From Pseudomonas bubulae (GTDB lineage Bacteria; Pseudomonadota; Gammaproteobacteria; Pseudomonadales; Pseudomonadaceae): DNA of 64,000 bases. The notes under the pieces were generated by a model. That model saw only the letters and a program-made list of their open reading frames with translations. It ran no database searches and was not told the DNA's origin. Positions 1-10,229 of this stretch are shown here, in pieces (within the stretch, counting starts at the first letter, position 1; the number at the start of each line of letters is the position of its first letter). The stretch covers positions 518,862-582,861 of the forward strand of contig NZ_UYJA01000005.1 of NCBI RefSeq assembly GCF_900618535.1, read 5' to 3'. The position numbers and the translations under genes are program-made.

Positions 1-567
1 GCGCATGATGACCTTGTTGCGGCCAATCACCTGCTGACGATAGATACCGAGATTCTGCCGGTCCTTGTTAGGGCCTTTGGTCACGGTCAGGCCCCAGGTA
101 ATCAGGGGCGCCACGTCGCCAGGCCAGCAATGCTGCACCGGCAGCATGGCGAGGTCTACGTCATCTCCCTCAATGACCACTTCCTGGCACACCGCGTCCT
201 TGACGACTTTCGGCGCCATGGCAATGATCTTGCGGAAGATCGGCAACTTGGACCACGCATCCTTCAGACCTTTAGGCGGTTCGGGCTCCTTGAGGAACGC
301 CAGCAGCTTGCCGATTTCCCGCAGCTCGCTGACAGACTCGGCGCCCATGCCCATTGCCACGCGCTCTGGCGTGCCGAACAAATTGCCGAGCACCGGAATC
401 GTGTGGCCAGTCGGGTTTTCGAACAGCAAAGCCGGGCCTTTGGCACGCAGCGTGCGGTCGCAGATTTCAGTCATCTCCAGGACTGGAGAAACGGGAATCT
501 GGATGCGTTTCAATTCTCCGCGCTGCTCTAGCTGCTGCACGAAATCCCGAAGATCCTTGAATTTCAT
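1..567 (-). CDS. ubiD: 4-hydroxy-3-polyprenylbenzoate decarboxylase UbiD (N-terminal part)
   Basis: UbiD removes the carboxyl group from polyprenyl-4-hydroxybenzoate in ubiquinone synthesis, using prenylated FMN made by UbiX. Only the first 189 codons lie in the window; the gene runs off the left edge. The start ATG at 565-567 opens MKFKDLRDFVQQLEQRGELK, the usual UbiD N-terminus. Further family landmarks are ALLFENPTGHTIPVLGNLFGTPERVAMGMG near residues 45-75 (quoted here only as the start of the nucleotide-binding region) and the VQHCWPGDVAPLITWG stretch near residue 145. It is followed on the same strand side by nothing visible. Family assignment is firm; the catalytic C-terminal half cannot be checked. 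Confidence 0.95.
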   Translation of the reverse strand, partial: MKFKDLRDFVQQLEQRGELKRIQIPVSPVLEMTEICDRTLRAKGPALLFENPTGHTIPVLGNLFGTPERVAMGMGAESVSELREIGKLLAFLKEPEPPKGLKDAWSKLPIFRKIIAMAPKVVKDAVCQEVVIEGDDVDLAMLPVQHCWPGDVAPLITWGLTVTKGPNKDRQNLGIYRQQVIGRNKVIMR

Positions 568-636
568 TGACGGTGGCACCCCTAAAATAGGCGTACATCC
601 TACCTGCTATGCCGGCCGCTGGCAGCTTATCGCTGC

Positions 637-2631
637 TCAGCGGGCGGTATTGGCCTGCTCCGGGACACGCAACGCCAGATCATCGAACAGCGGGGCCAAT
701 GCCGGGAGAACCAGGCGAGCGCCGATTTCGGACAGGTGATTGTCATCGGTATACAACGAATGACCGTCCTGTTCGGCCCGGCACAACCCCGAGGCATCAC
801 ACAGCTGCGGGGTCGGGTCCAGTACCTGCACATTGGAATCAGCAGCCGCGATATCGGCAAACAGCCGGTTGATAAACGCTTTTTGCCTGAGGTGGTCTTC
901 AACCGGCATGCCGACATCGGCGGTTGGCTGGTGCAGCATCGCCAGGCGGCTCAGGCGGTACGGCGGATTGAACGGTTGCAACGGCGCCTCCTTCATCAGC
1001 CATACGCGGTACCCGGCCTTGCGCAATTGCTCGACCTTCGCCCGCAAGCCATCGGCCAACCGTTGTTCGGCGACCGCGCGGTCATAGTGGCCATTGCCAT
1101 CGCGCAACGCATGGCCGTGATCGCCCTTGGCATCGCCATACAAGTACAGGCTCCAGCGGGCCACCAGCAGGATGTCGCGCACTGGCTCGGTCGCCAGGGT
1201 ACGCTCGACACGACGGTTGTAATCGGCGCACCGCGTACCGTGCTCCAGCCCCTCAAGCGGCAGGCAACCGGCCGAACTGGCCAGCATCACATTGACGCCA
1301 TGCTGGCGGGCGCTTTCTTCCAGTGCCGGGATCAGGGCCGTGGCGTGGCTGTCGCCCCACACCAGCAACTGAGCCGGCGCGGTGGGCGATTGTCCGTAAC
1401 GGCAGAACGGCGTGTCGGCCGGGCTCTTGTCATCAGTGATGCAGGCCATCAGCTCAGGTCGCCATTCGCTGGCCCGCGCATATTGCAACGCCTGCTCGGA
1501 CAAACGCGACGGCAGGCCATCGGTCCAGCGCAGCGCCTGGCCGGCGATACCCAACACCAGAATGCCCAAGCCCGCCGCGACGAGAATCTGACGACGGCCA
1601 GCCAATATTCGACGCTCACGAAACGGCGTTTCGACAAAACGCCAGGACAGATAGCCGAGGATCAACGTCAGCGCAATCAACCCGCCCGTCAGCACGGGAC
1701 CAAACTCCTCCGCGCCGGCATAACTGCCAAACACGAAAACCGGCCAGTGCCACAAATACCAGGAATAGGAAATCAGCCCGAGCCCGACCATTAGCCGCGT
1801 GCTCAACACACGCCCGACCCAGGTGCTCTGATGCTCATTGGCCCAGATCAGGGCCACCACGCCCAGCACGGGCAGCAACGCTGCGGCACCCGGGAACGGT
1901 GTGCTGTTGTCATAGCCGAACACAGCAACAAGAATCAGCCCCATGCCCAACAGGCTGATAGCTTGCGCTGCCGCCGGGGTCAGGCGCTTCTGGCTGGCAG
2001 GCGCAATCGCCAGCATGGCACCGGCCAGCAGTTCCCATGCCCGCATCGGCAACAGGAAAAACGCTTTCTCGGGATGCTGGGCCACGGCCCAGACGCTGAG
2101 CCCGAACGACACCAGCAACAGGCTGAACAAAGCCAGCCGCCAGTGCTTGAATCGGCTGGACAGCAGGGTCAGCAGCAAGGGAAAGACAATATAGAACTGT
2201 TCCTCAACCGCCAGCGACCAGGTATGCAGCAGCGGTTTTAGATCGCTGGCCGCATCGAAATAGCCCTCCTGGCGCATAAACAGCAGGTTGGAAACGAACA
2301 TCATCTGGTAGCGCACCGAACGCCCCAGCTCTTCGTAGTCCTTGGGTGCCATCAGGAACCAGCCCACAGCCAGCACGGCGGCCATCATCACGAACAAGGC
2401 CGGCAGGATTCGCCGCGCGCGACGGGCCCAAAACTCGACAAAACTGAAGCGTGCCGCCTCACGCTGGCGCCAGATGATCGAGGTAATCAAATAACCGGAA
2501 ATGACGAAGAACACATCGACGCCAACGAATCCGCCTGAAAAACCCGGCACACCAAAGTGGAACAGTACTACGGCAATCACGGCAACAGCTCGCAGGCCAT
2601 CAATGTCCCTGCGATAAACAAGAGAAGTCAT
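637..2631 (-). CDS. OafA/YrhL-type acyltransferase with C-terminal SGNH domain
   Basis: A 664-residue inner-membrane protein that probably transfers acetyl groups to an envelope polysaccharide (O-antigen or similar). Residues about 8-360 form an acyltransferase-3 domain of about ten membrane segments, with FFVISGYLI at 41-49 and HTWSLAVEEQFY at 136-147. Residues about 415-655 form an SGNH domain facing the periplasm, with GDSH at 426-429 and a C-terminal DDNH at 629-632 supplying the likely catalytic Asp and His. Both halves keep their motifs, so the protein looks active. It lies downstream of rho on the same strand, beyond the rho terminator. P. aeruginosa has a similar gene at the same place (memory). 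The acceptor glycan is unknown. Confidence 0.9.
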   Translation of the reverse strand: MTSLVYRRDIDGLRAVAVIAVVLFHFGVPGFSGGFVGVDVFFVISGYLITSIIWRQREAARFSFVEFWARRARRILPALFVMMAAVLAVGWFLMAPKDYEELGRSVRYQMMFVSNLLFMRQEGYFDAASDLKPLLHTWSLAVEEQFYIVFPLLLTLLSSRFKHWRLALFSLLLVSFGLSVWAVAQHPEKAFFLLPMRAWELLAGAMLAIAPASQKRLTPAAAQAISLLGMGLILVAVFGYDNSTPFPGAAALLPVLGVVALIWANEHQSTWVGRVLSTRLMVGLGLISYSWYLWHWPVFVFGSYAGAEEFGPVLTGGLIALTLILGYLSWRFVETPFRERRILAGRRQILVAAGLGILVLGIAGQALRWTDGLPSRLSEQALQYARASEWRPELMACITDDKSPADTPFCRYGQSPTAPAQLLVWGDSHATALIPALEESARQHGVNVMLASSAGCLPLEGLEHGTRCADYNRRVERTLATEPVRDILLVARWSLYLYGDAKGDHGHALRDGNGHYDRAVAEQRLADGLRAKVEQLRKAGYRVWLMKEAPLQPFNPPYRLSRLAMLHQPTADVGMPVEDHLRQKAFINRLFADIAAADSNVQVLDPTPQLCDASGLCRAEQDGHSLYTDDNHLSEIGARLVLPALAPLFDDLALRVPEQANTAR

Positions 2632-2704
2632 ATACGCTCAATTTCGCTAATACATTGTTTTTATTGACCGAAGTTAAGCACAAACCTTCCTTTTTTTTTG
2701 GCAT

Positions 2705-2737
2705 AAAAAAAGGCGCCCTCGCGGGGCGCCTGATTTT
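2705..2737 (-). terminator. Intrinsic terminator of rho
   Basis: On the minus strand this is a stem AGGCGCCC/GGGCGCCT with a four- to five-base loop, followed by a run of seven T. It lies just beyond the rho stop codon and before the acyltransferase gene, so it should separate the two transcripts. Confidence 0.9.
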
Positions 2738-2753
2738 TGTGCGAGAAACCGTG

Positions 2754-4013
<1,260 letters not shown>

Positions 4014-4211
4014 ATAGGAATGACGTAATCATTTATGGGGAGGGAAATTAAGCTTTGGGCTTAATGAGGCCGCGCCGCAGAGAAGGCGACAGGATCGCGT
4101 ACTAATTCGATAAGGAGTGCGTCGGCGACGGCTTGCAGGGGGCAATGGAGAAACCAGTGCGGGGCCGAATGTACCACTTGAGTTTCATAGCGTCTAGTCC
4201 TTGAGCCATGA

Positions 4212-4237
4212 AAAAGCCCCGCATTTAGCGGGGCTTT
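4212..4237 (-). terminator. Intrinsic terminator of trxA (bidirectional form)
   Basis: Perfect stem AAAAGCCCCGC / GCGGGGCTTTT with a four- to five-base loop, directly after the trxA stop codon. The A and T runs on both sides would let it act in either direction, but only trxA reads into it. The rho promoter must lie between it and position 4014. Confidence 0.92.
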
Positions 4238-4246
4238 TATCGACGC

Positions 4247-4576
4247 TTAGATATTGGCGTCGAGGAATGCAGCCAACTGCGACTTCGACAGCGCACCGAC
4301 CTTGGTGGCTTCAACGTTGCCGTTCTTGAACAGCATCAGCGTAGGAATACCGCGTACGCCGTGCTTGGCCGGGGTTTCCTGGTTTTCATCAATGTTCAGC
4401 TTGGCAACAGTCAGCTTGCCTTTGTAAGTCTCTGCGATCTCGTCCAGAACCGGCGCGATCATTTTGCAAGGGCCACACCATTCAGCCCAGTAGTCGACCA
4501 GTACAGCGCCTTCAGCCTTGAGAACATCGGCCTCAAAGCTAGCGTCGGTGACGTGTTTAATAAGATCGCTGCTCAT
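4247..4576 (-). CDS. trxA: Thioredoxin 1
   Basis: Cytoplasmic dithiol-disulfide oxidoreductase of 109 residues. The active site WCGPC is at residues 33-37, the cis-proline region is GIPTLMLF near 75-82, and length and sequence are those of thioredoxin 1. The frame is open for eight more codons upstream, but the ATG at 4574-4576 is preferred: it gives the normal MSSDLIKHV start and has GGAG seven to ten bases upstream. The trxA-rho order is conserved in gammaproteobacteria. Confidence 0.98.
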   Translation of the reverse strand: MSSDLIKHVTDASFEADVLKAEGAVLVDYWAEWCGPCKMIAPVLDEIAETYKGKLTVAKLNIDENQETPAKHGVRGIPTLMLFKNGNVEATKVGALSKSQLAAFLDANI

Positions 4577-4696
4577 GGAAGTCTCCGTGGTTGTAAGCAA
4601 AAACGTAGCACATCATAGCTGTCATCACCGCGTTCAGGAAGGTGAGGGACGATTGACTCTCACTATAGTGGTGCATGAGTGCAGATATCGCCCGTT

Positions 4697-5404
4697 TCAG
4701 GAGCCGTCGGGGGTGACGAAGGCGATCCCGGTTCGCGAGGCAGCCTGGCGAATGTGCTCGCTCATGGCCTTTTGTGCAGGGCCGCTGGCATGACGGGCCA
4801 GGGCCCGGAGGATTTTGCGGTGCTCCTGCCAGGTTTCCATGGCCCGCTCCGGGCGGATAAACGGCAGCTTCTGGCTTTCCAGAAAAATATCGCCACGGGT
4901 GATCAGCATAGTGGCCATTGCCTGATTGCCACTGGCACGCAGGATCAGTTGATGGAACTCGAAGTCCAGCTGCGCGGCACGCTCAAAATCCCCGGCGCGT
5001 AACTCATGGCGCATTGCCTCGACATTGTCCTGCAACACATCCAGTTCGTCGCGGGTCAAGCGCACCGCCGCCAGCCCCGCAGCAAAACCTTCCAGTGCGT
5101 ATCGCAGCTGGAAAATATCCTGCGGGCAGGCCTGGGCTGCATAGGGCCAGTCCGTAACCGGAACAACCGGGACATCTGCTTGCGCGGCCTGCACATACAC
5201 GCCTTTACCCGGCTGCACACTGATCACGCCCAGGGCACTGAGCGAAGATAACGCCTCGCGCAGCGATGCCCGGCTGACCCCCAACTGCACCGCCAGCTCG
5301 CGCTGCGACGGCAAGGCATCTCCCGGCGCAAAAGCGTTTTCGGCGATCAATTTACGAATGGCCAGCAATGCCACTTCGGGTACGGCCCGTGCGCTTGAAT
5401 TCAT
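4697..5404 (-). CDS. GntR-family regulator, FadR/FCD subfamily
   Basis: A 235-residue DNA-binding repressor or activator. Residues about 8-72 form the GntR winged helix with LPSQRELAVQLGVSRASLRE, the recognition region, followed by the wing QPGKGVYV. Residues about 95-220 are an all-helical FCD effector domain, which usually binds a carboxylate with a metal. The frame extends 25 codons further, but the ATG at 5402-5404 gives the normal family start. It is transcribed away from the amino-acid ABC importer at 5662-8493, with a 257-base shared control region, so the importer is its likely target. The ligand is unknown. Confidence 0.9.
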   Translation of the reverse strand: MNSSARAVPEVALLAIRKLIAENAFAPGDALPSQRELAVQLGVSRASLREALSSLSALGVISVQPGKGVYVQAAQADVPVVPVTDWPYAAQACPQDIFQLRYALEGFAAGLAAVRLTRDELDVLQDNVEAMRHELRAGDFERAAQLDFEFHQLILRASGNQAMATMLITRGDIFLESQKLPFIRPERAMETWQEHRKILRALARHASGPAQKAMSEHIRQAASRTGIAFVTPDGS

Positions 5405-5536
5405 CACAACTCGGCTTGATCGGCTCAGGAAAGGCGTAGTTGTAAAGCTATTGCCAACGCTCGGCAAGTCACGCCCCAAGCCGGTTCAAGCCCTGTGAGA
5501 AACGCCCGATAGAGGTGCAAAAAACGTCATAACTGT

Positions 5537-5552
5537 TCAGACCAGTCAGACC
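5537..5552. promoter_or_regulatory. Candidate operator between GntR gene and ABC importer
   Basis: Two direct copies of TCAGACC start nine bases apart, about 110 bases upstream of the importer start and 130 bases from the GntR start. Closely spaced repeats in a divergent GntR control region are plausible operator half-sites, but the spacing is direct rather than inverted, so the call is weak. Confidence 0.3.
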
Positions 5553-5661
5553 GCCGGATGCCTTCTGAAATCAGCCCTGGCGGTCATAAAAGCCCTGTTG
5601 GCATGGCCTGTGCTCTGGCTCAACGGCGCACACCACCGCGCGCCCTTTCCGGAGAATTGCC

Positions 5662-6447
5662 ATGACCCAGCGTTACAGCGCCTTGATTTGCGCCTTGTTC
5701 GCCAGCCTGATGCTGAGCCAGGCCCCGGCCCACGCCAGTGACCTCGATGAGGTGATGGCACGCGGCACCCTCAAGGTCGCAGTCCCCCAGGATTTTCCGC
5801 CCTTCGGCTCGGTCGGCCCGGACATGCAGCCTCGCGGGCTGGATATCGACACCGCCAAATTGCTGGCCGATCAGCTCAAGGTCAAACTTGAACTGACGCC
5901 CGTAAACAGCACCAACCGTGTGCCCTATCTGACCACCGGCAAAGTCGATGTAGTGATTTCCAGCTTGGGCAAAAACCCGGATCGTGAAAAAGTCATCGAT
6001 TTTTCCCACGCTTATGCGCCGTTCTACCTTGGCGTATTTGGCCCGCCAGACGCGCAGATCAAGACCCTGGATGACCTCAAGGGTAAAACCATCAGCGTGA
6101 CCCGTGGCGCCATCGAAGACATCGAACTGACCAACGTGGCGCCAGCCGGCGTGACCATCAAACGCTTCGAAGACAACAACTCGACCATCGCCGCGTATCT
6201 GGCAGGCCAGGTGGACCTGATCGCCAGCGGCAACGTGGTGATGGTCGCCATCAGCGAACGCAACCCCAAGCGCATCCCGGCCATGAAACTCAAGCTCAAG
6301 GATTCACCGGTCTACGTCGGCGTGAACAAGGGCCAGCCCGAGTTGCTGGACAAGGTGAACCAGATTCTGGCCACGGCCAAGGCTGACGGCAGCCTGGAAA
6401 AAAACGCGCTGCAATGGCTTAAAGAGCCGCTGCCAGCTGACCTCTGA
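5662..6447 (+). CDS. Amino-acid ABC transporter, periplasmic binding protein
   Basis: A 261-residue solute-binding protein of the polar amino-acid (SBP_bac_3) family. A Sec signal peptide ends at about AHA/S near residue 22. The mature part opens with GTLKVAVPQDFPPFG and carries the family signature GLDIDTAKLLADQL near residue 66. GGAG lies eight bases before the ATG. It is the first gene of a four-gene operon (binding protein, two permeases, ATPase) divergent from a GntR regulator. The family handles His, Arg, Glu, Gln, Cys or opines; the exact substrate cannot be read from the sequence. Confidence 0.93.
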   Translation: MTQRYSALICALFASLMLSQAPAHASDLDEVMARGTLKVAVPQDFPPFGSVGPDMQPRGLDIDTAKLLADQLKVKLELTPVNSTNRVPYLTTGKVDVVISSLGKNPDREKVIDFSHAYAPFYLGVFGPPDAQIKTLDDLKGKTISVTRGAIEDIELTNVAPAGVTIKRFEDNNSTIAAYLAGQVDLIASGNVVMVAISERNPKRIPAMKLKLKDSPVYVGVNKGQPELLDKVNQILATAKADGSLEKNALQWLKEPLPADL

Positions 6448-6468
6448 CACTTTGCGACGGGGTCAATC

Positions 6469-7134
6469 ATGGCTTATCAGTTCGACTTTTTACCGGTGCT
6501 GCAAAACAGCGACCTGTTATTACGCGGCGCCCTGTTTACCCTTGAACTGACAGCGATCGGCACAGTATTCGGCGTCAGCCTGGGGATTGTCGGCGCCGTG
6601 GTCCGGGCGTGGAATATTCGACCTTTCGCTGCGTTGTTCGGGTTGTATGTCGAGTTGATCCGCAACACGCCGTTTCTGGTGCAGCTATTTTTTATCTTTT
6701 TCGGCTTGCCGGGCCTGGGTGTGCATATCAGCGAGTGGCAGGCCGCGGTGCTGGCGATGGTGATCAACCTGGGTGCCTATTCCACGGAAATTATCCGCGC
6801 AGGTATTCAGGCGATCCCCAAAGGCCAGCTGGAAGCAGCATCGGCACTGGCCATGAGCCGATTCGAGGCGTTCCGCCATGTGGTCCTGCAACCGGCGCTG
6901 GCCAAGGTTTGGCCAGCTCTGAGCAGCCAGATCATCATCGTGATGCTCGGCTCGGCGGTCTGCTCGCAAATTGCCACTGAAGAGCTGAGCTTTTTTGCCA
7001 ATTTCATTCAGTCACGCAATTTTCGCAGCTTCGAAACCTACGTCCTGACCACCCTGATTTACCTGTGCATGGCCTTGTTGATCCGCCAGTTACTGAACTG
7101 GTTCGGCCGCCGCTACCTGAGCAGGAGTCGCTGA
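6469..7134 (+). CDS. Amino-acid ABC transporter permease (HisM/GlnP type)
   Basis: A 221-residue inner-membrane permease with about five membrane segments. The stretch YVELIRNTPFLVQLFFIFFG near residues 61-80 and the EAA loop EAASALAMSRFEAFRHVVLQ near 122-141, which docks on the ATPase, are typical of polar amino-acid importers. It begins 21 bases after the binding-protein gene and its stop codon overlaps the next start by one base (TGATG), so translation is likely coupled. Confidence 0.93.
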   Translation: MAYQFDFLPVLQNSDLLLRGALFTLELTAIGTVFGVSLGIVGAVVRAWNIRPFAALFGLYVELIRNTPFLVQLFFIFFGLPGLGVHISEWQAAVLAMVINLGAYSTEIIRAGIQAIPKGQLEAASALAMSRFEAFRHVVLQPALAKVWPALSSQIIIVMLGSAVCSQIATEELSFFANFIQSRNFRSFETYVLTTLIYLCMALLIRQLLNWFGRRYLSRSR

Positions 7135-7781
7135 TGGATTTCACGTTCTGGGACATCGTGCGTAACTTGCTGACGGGTTTGCAGTGGACAGTCGCCCTGT
7201 CTCTTGTTGCGTTTATCGGCGGCGGCTTTATCGGCTTGCTGGTGTTGCTGATGCGCATTTCCAAAAGCCGCTTCGCCCGCACTCTGGCGCGCGGTTATAT
7301 AGAGCTGTTCCAGGGTACGCCCCTGCTGATGCAGCTGTTTTTGATCTTCTTTGGCATTGCCCTGCTGGGCATCGATATTTCGCCGTGGATGGCCGCGGCC
7401 CTGGCGCTGACATTGTTCACCAGTGCCTACCTGGCCGAGATCTGGCGCGGCTGCGTCGAGTCGATTGCCCACGGCCAGTGGGAGGCCTCGGCCAGCCTGG
7501 CACTCAGCCCGCTGGAGCAATTGCGCTACGTGATCCTGCCGCAAGCCTTGCGGGTCGCCATCGCGCCGACCGTCGGCTTTTCGGTGCAGGTCATCAAAGG
7601 CACTGCCGTGACCTCGATTATTGGATTCACCGAATTGACCAAGACCGGCAGCATGCTGGCCAATGCCACCTTCGAGCCTTTCATGGTCTATGGCCTGGTG
7701 GCTCTGGGTTACTTCCTCTTGTGCTACCCCCTGTCGCTCAGTGCGCGCTATCTGGAAAGGAGACTGCATGCCTCTGCTTAG
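7134..7781 (+). CDS. Amino-acid ABC transporter permease (second subunit)
   Basis: A 215-residue permease, paralogous to its neighbour, with GYIELFQGTPLLMQLFLIFF near residues 53-72 and an EAA loop EASASLALSPLEQLRYVILP near 114-133. The ATG at 7134-7136 overlaps the stop of the first permease gene and is preferred over an upstream in-frame start that would lie deep in that gene. It overlaps the ATPase gene by 14 bases. The two permeases together make the heterodimeric channel. Confidence 0.93.
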   Translation: MDFTFWDIVRNLLTGLQWTVALSLVAFIGGGFIGLLVLLMRISKSRFARTLARGYIELFQGTPLLMQLFLIFFGIALLGIDISPWMAAALALTLFTSAYLAEIWRGCVESIAHGQWEASASLALSPLEQLRYVILPQALRVAIAPTVGFSVQVIKGTAVTSIIGFTELTKTGSMLANATFEPFMVYGLVALGYFLLCYPLSLSARYLERRLHASA

Positions 7782-8493
7782 AGTTACCGCCCTGCATAAA
7801 TACTACGGCGACCACCACGTGCTCAAAGGCATCGACCTGACGGTCGAACAGGGCCAGGTGGTCGCTATCATTGGCCGCAGCGGCTCGGGCAAGAGTACCT
7901 TGCTCAGAACCCTGAACGGGCTGGAGTCCATTAACGACGGGGTGATTGAGGTCGATGACGAATACCTGGATGCCGCCCGCGCAGACTTGCGAAGCCTGCG
8001 CCAGAAGGTCGGCATGGTGTTTCAGCAGTTCAATCTGTTCCCGCACCTGAGCGTGGGCGAAAACGTCATGCTGGCCCCGCAAGTGGTGCAAAAGGTGCCC
8101 AAAGCCAAGGCCGCCGAACTGGCGCGCCAGATGCTGGAACGGGTGGGGCTGGGCGACAAGTTCGACGCCTTCCCGGAGCGCCTGTCGGGCGGTCAACAGC
8201 AGCGGGTGGCGATTGCCCGGGCTTTGGCCATGTCACCCAAGGTGCTGTTGTGTGATGAGATCACCTCGGCCCTCGACCCGGAGCTGGTCAATGAAGTGCT
8301 CAGCGTGGTGCGTCAGCTGGCCCGTGAAGGCATGACGCTGATCATGGTCACCCACGAGATGCGTTTTGCCCGTGAAGTTGGCGACAAACTGGTGTTTATG
8401 CACCAGGGCAAGGTGCATGAAGTGGGTGACCCCAAAGTGCTGTTCGCCAACCCGCAAACCCCGGAACTGGCGAATTTCATCGGAACGTTGTAG
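7768..8493 (+). CDS. Amino-acid ABC transporter ATP-binding protein (GlnQ/HisP type)
   Basis: A 241-residue cytoplasmic ATPase. Walker A is GRSGSGKST near residue 36, the Q-loop is VFQQFNLFPHL, the ABC signature is LSGGQQQRVAIARAL near 138-152, and Walker B is VLLCDEITSALDPE near 160. The start ATG at 7768 follows AAGGAGA and gives the standard MPLLRVTALHKYYG opening; it overlaps the permease end. It is the last gene of the importer operon. All catalytic motifs are intact. Confidence 0.95.
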   Translation: MPLLRVTALHKYYGDHHVLKGIDLTVEQGQVVAIIGRSGSGKSTLLRTLNGLESINDGVIEVDDEYLDAARADLRSLRQKVGMVFQQFNLFPHLSVGENVMLAPQVVQKVPKAKAAELARQMLERVGLGDKFDAFPERLSGGQQQRVAIARALAMSPKVLLCDEITSALDPELVNEVLSVVRQLAREGMTLIMVTHEMRFAREVGDKLVFMHQGKVHEVGDPKVLFANPQTPELANFIGTL

Positions 8494-8665
8494 TCACTGA
8501 CGAGGTACGAGGCTACGGGAATCGTAGAGCCTGAAAACACGAGGCCTCGGATAACAGCTAACCTCATTGCTTTCGTGCTCCACATCAAGGCAGGTGATAT
8601 CACGCGTTGGCGCGAGCCTTTGATCGTGGCACGATGGCCGGGTTATCGACCGAGACCCCTCAACC

Positions 8666-10168
8666 ATGCCCCAATCCCAAGCAAGGAATCCGTCCCTGAT
8701 CGCCGCCATTGATCTGGGTTCTAACAGCTTTCACATGGTGGTGGCCAAGGCCCAGAACGGCGAAATCCGCATACTTGAGCGTCTTGGTGACAAGGTGCAG
8801 TTAGCTGCCGGCATCGACGAAGAACGCAAGCTCAGCGAAGAATCCATGCAGCGCGGGCTCGATTGCCTCAAGCGTTTCGCCCAACTGATCAACGGTATGC
8901 CGTTGGGTGCCGTGCGTATTGTGGGAACCAACGCATTGCGCGAGGCGCGCAACCGCAACGAGTTTATCGTGCGTGCCGAAGAGATCCTGGGTCACACCGT
9001 TGAAGTGATTTCCGGTCGTGAAGAAGCGCGCCTGATCTACCTGGGTGTGTCCCACACCCTCGCCGACACGCCGGGCAAACGCCTGGTGGCCGACATCGGC
9101 GGCGGCAGTACCGAGTTCATCATTGGCCAGCGTTTTGAGCCCCTGCTACGCGAAAGCCTGCAAATGGGCTGCGTCAGCTTTACCCAGCGCTATTTCCGCG
9201 ACGGCAAGATCACCCCGGCACGCTACGCCCAGGCCTACACGGCTGCGCGCCTGGAAATCATGAGCATCGAGCACGCCCTGCACCGCCTGACCTGGGATGA
9301 GGCCATCGGCTCTTCGGGTACCATTCGGGCCATTGGCCTGGCGCTCAAGGCGGGCGGTCATGGTAACGGCGAAGTAAACGCCGAAGGCCTGTCCTGGCTC
9401 AAGCGCAAGCTGTTCAAGCTGGGCGACGCGGACAAGATCGACTTCGAAGGCATCAAGCCCGACCGTCGCGCCATCTTCCCGGCCGGGCTGGCGATTCTTG
9501 AAGCAATCTTCGACGCCCTTGAACTGCAACGTATGGATCACTGTGACGGCGCCCTGCGCGAAGGCGTGCTGTACGACCTTCTGGGCCGCCATCACCACGA
9601 AGACGTGCGTGAGCGCACCCTCAGCTCGCTGATGGACCGTTACCATGTCGATCGCGAGCAAGCGGCACGGGTTGAACGCAAGGCGCTGCGCGCCTTCGAT
9701 CAAGTGGCCAAGTCGTGGGGCCTCAAGGACGGTGTATGGCGTGAACTGCTGAGCTGGGCGGCCAAGGTGCATGAAGTCGGGCTGGACATTGCCCACTATC
9801 ATTACCACAAGCACGGCGCCTACTTGATAGAGCACTCCGACCTGGCTGGTTTCTCACGCGAAGACCAGCAAATGCTCGCGCTGCTGGTGCGCGGCCATCG
9901 TCGCAACATTCCTAAAGACAAGTTCGCCGAATTTGGCGAAGACGGCATCAAGCTGATTCGCCTGTGCGTGCTGTTGCGCTTTGCGATCCTGTTCTACCAC
10001 ATCCGTGGCAACCAGGAAGCCTCGCAGGTGAAGCTGCGCGCCGAGGGCGATCACCTGGACGTCATCTTCCCCGACGGCTGGCTGGAACAGAACCCGCTGA
10101 CCCAGGCTGACTTCGAACAAGAAGCGCAATGGCTGACCCGGGTCGGAATTGTGCTGACGGTTTCCTGA
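8666..10168 (+). CDS. ppx: Exopolyphosphatase
   Basis: Ppx removes phosphate from the ends of long polyphosphate chains. The 500-residue protein has the ASKHA-type phosphate loop AAIDLGSNSFHMVVA at about residues 13-27, the second loop VADIGGGSTEFIIG near 143-156, and an HD-like helical C-terminal part with AAKVHEVGLDI near 368. Length matches the family. It converges with ppk, which makes polyphosphate, across a 61-base gap holding a palindrome. Unlike in some enterics, ppx and ppk are on opposite strands, so they are separately controlled. Confidence 0.96.
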   Translation: MPQSQARNPSLIAAIDLGSNSFHMVVAKAQNGEIRILERLGDKVQLAAGIDEERKLSEESMQRGLDCLKRFAQLINGMPLGAVRIVGTNALREARNRNEFIVRAEEILGHTVEVISGREEARLIYLGVSHTLADTPGKRLVADIGGGSTEFIIGQRFEPLLRESLQMGCVSFTQRYFRDGKITPARYAQAYTAARLEIMSIEHALHRLTWDEAIGSSGTIRAIGLALKAGGHGNGEVNAEGLSWLKRKLFKLGDADKIDFEGIKPDRRAIFPAGLAILEAIFDALELQRMDHCDGALREGVLYDLLGRHHHEDVRERTLSSLMDRYHVDREQAARVERKALRAFDQVAKSWGLKDGVWRELLSWAAKVHEVGLDIAHYHYHKHGAYLIEHSDLAGFSREDQQMLALLVRGHRRNIPKDKFAEFGEDGIKLIRLCVLLRFAILFYHIRGNQEASQVKLRAEGDHLDVIFPDGWLEQNPLTQADFEQEAQWLTRVGIVLTVS

Positions 10169-10188
10169 CCGGGCACAACTCAAACCAA

Positions 10189-10218
10189 CTGTGGGAGCGA
10201 GCAGGCTCGCTCCCACAG
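10189..10218. repeat. REP-type palindrome between ppx and ppk
   Basis: A perfect inverted repeat: CTGTGGGAGCGAGC, two central bases, then GCTCGCTCCCACAG. It lies between the convergent ends of ppx and ppk, the usual place for Pseudomonas REP sequences, and may stabilise both 3' ends or act as a weak terminator. Confidence 0.85.
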
Positions 10219-10229
10219 TCGTTACAGCG

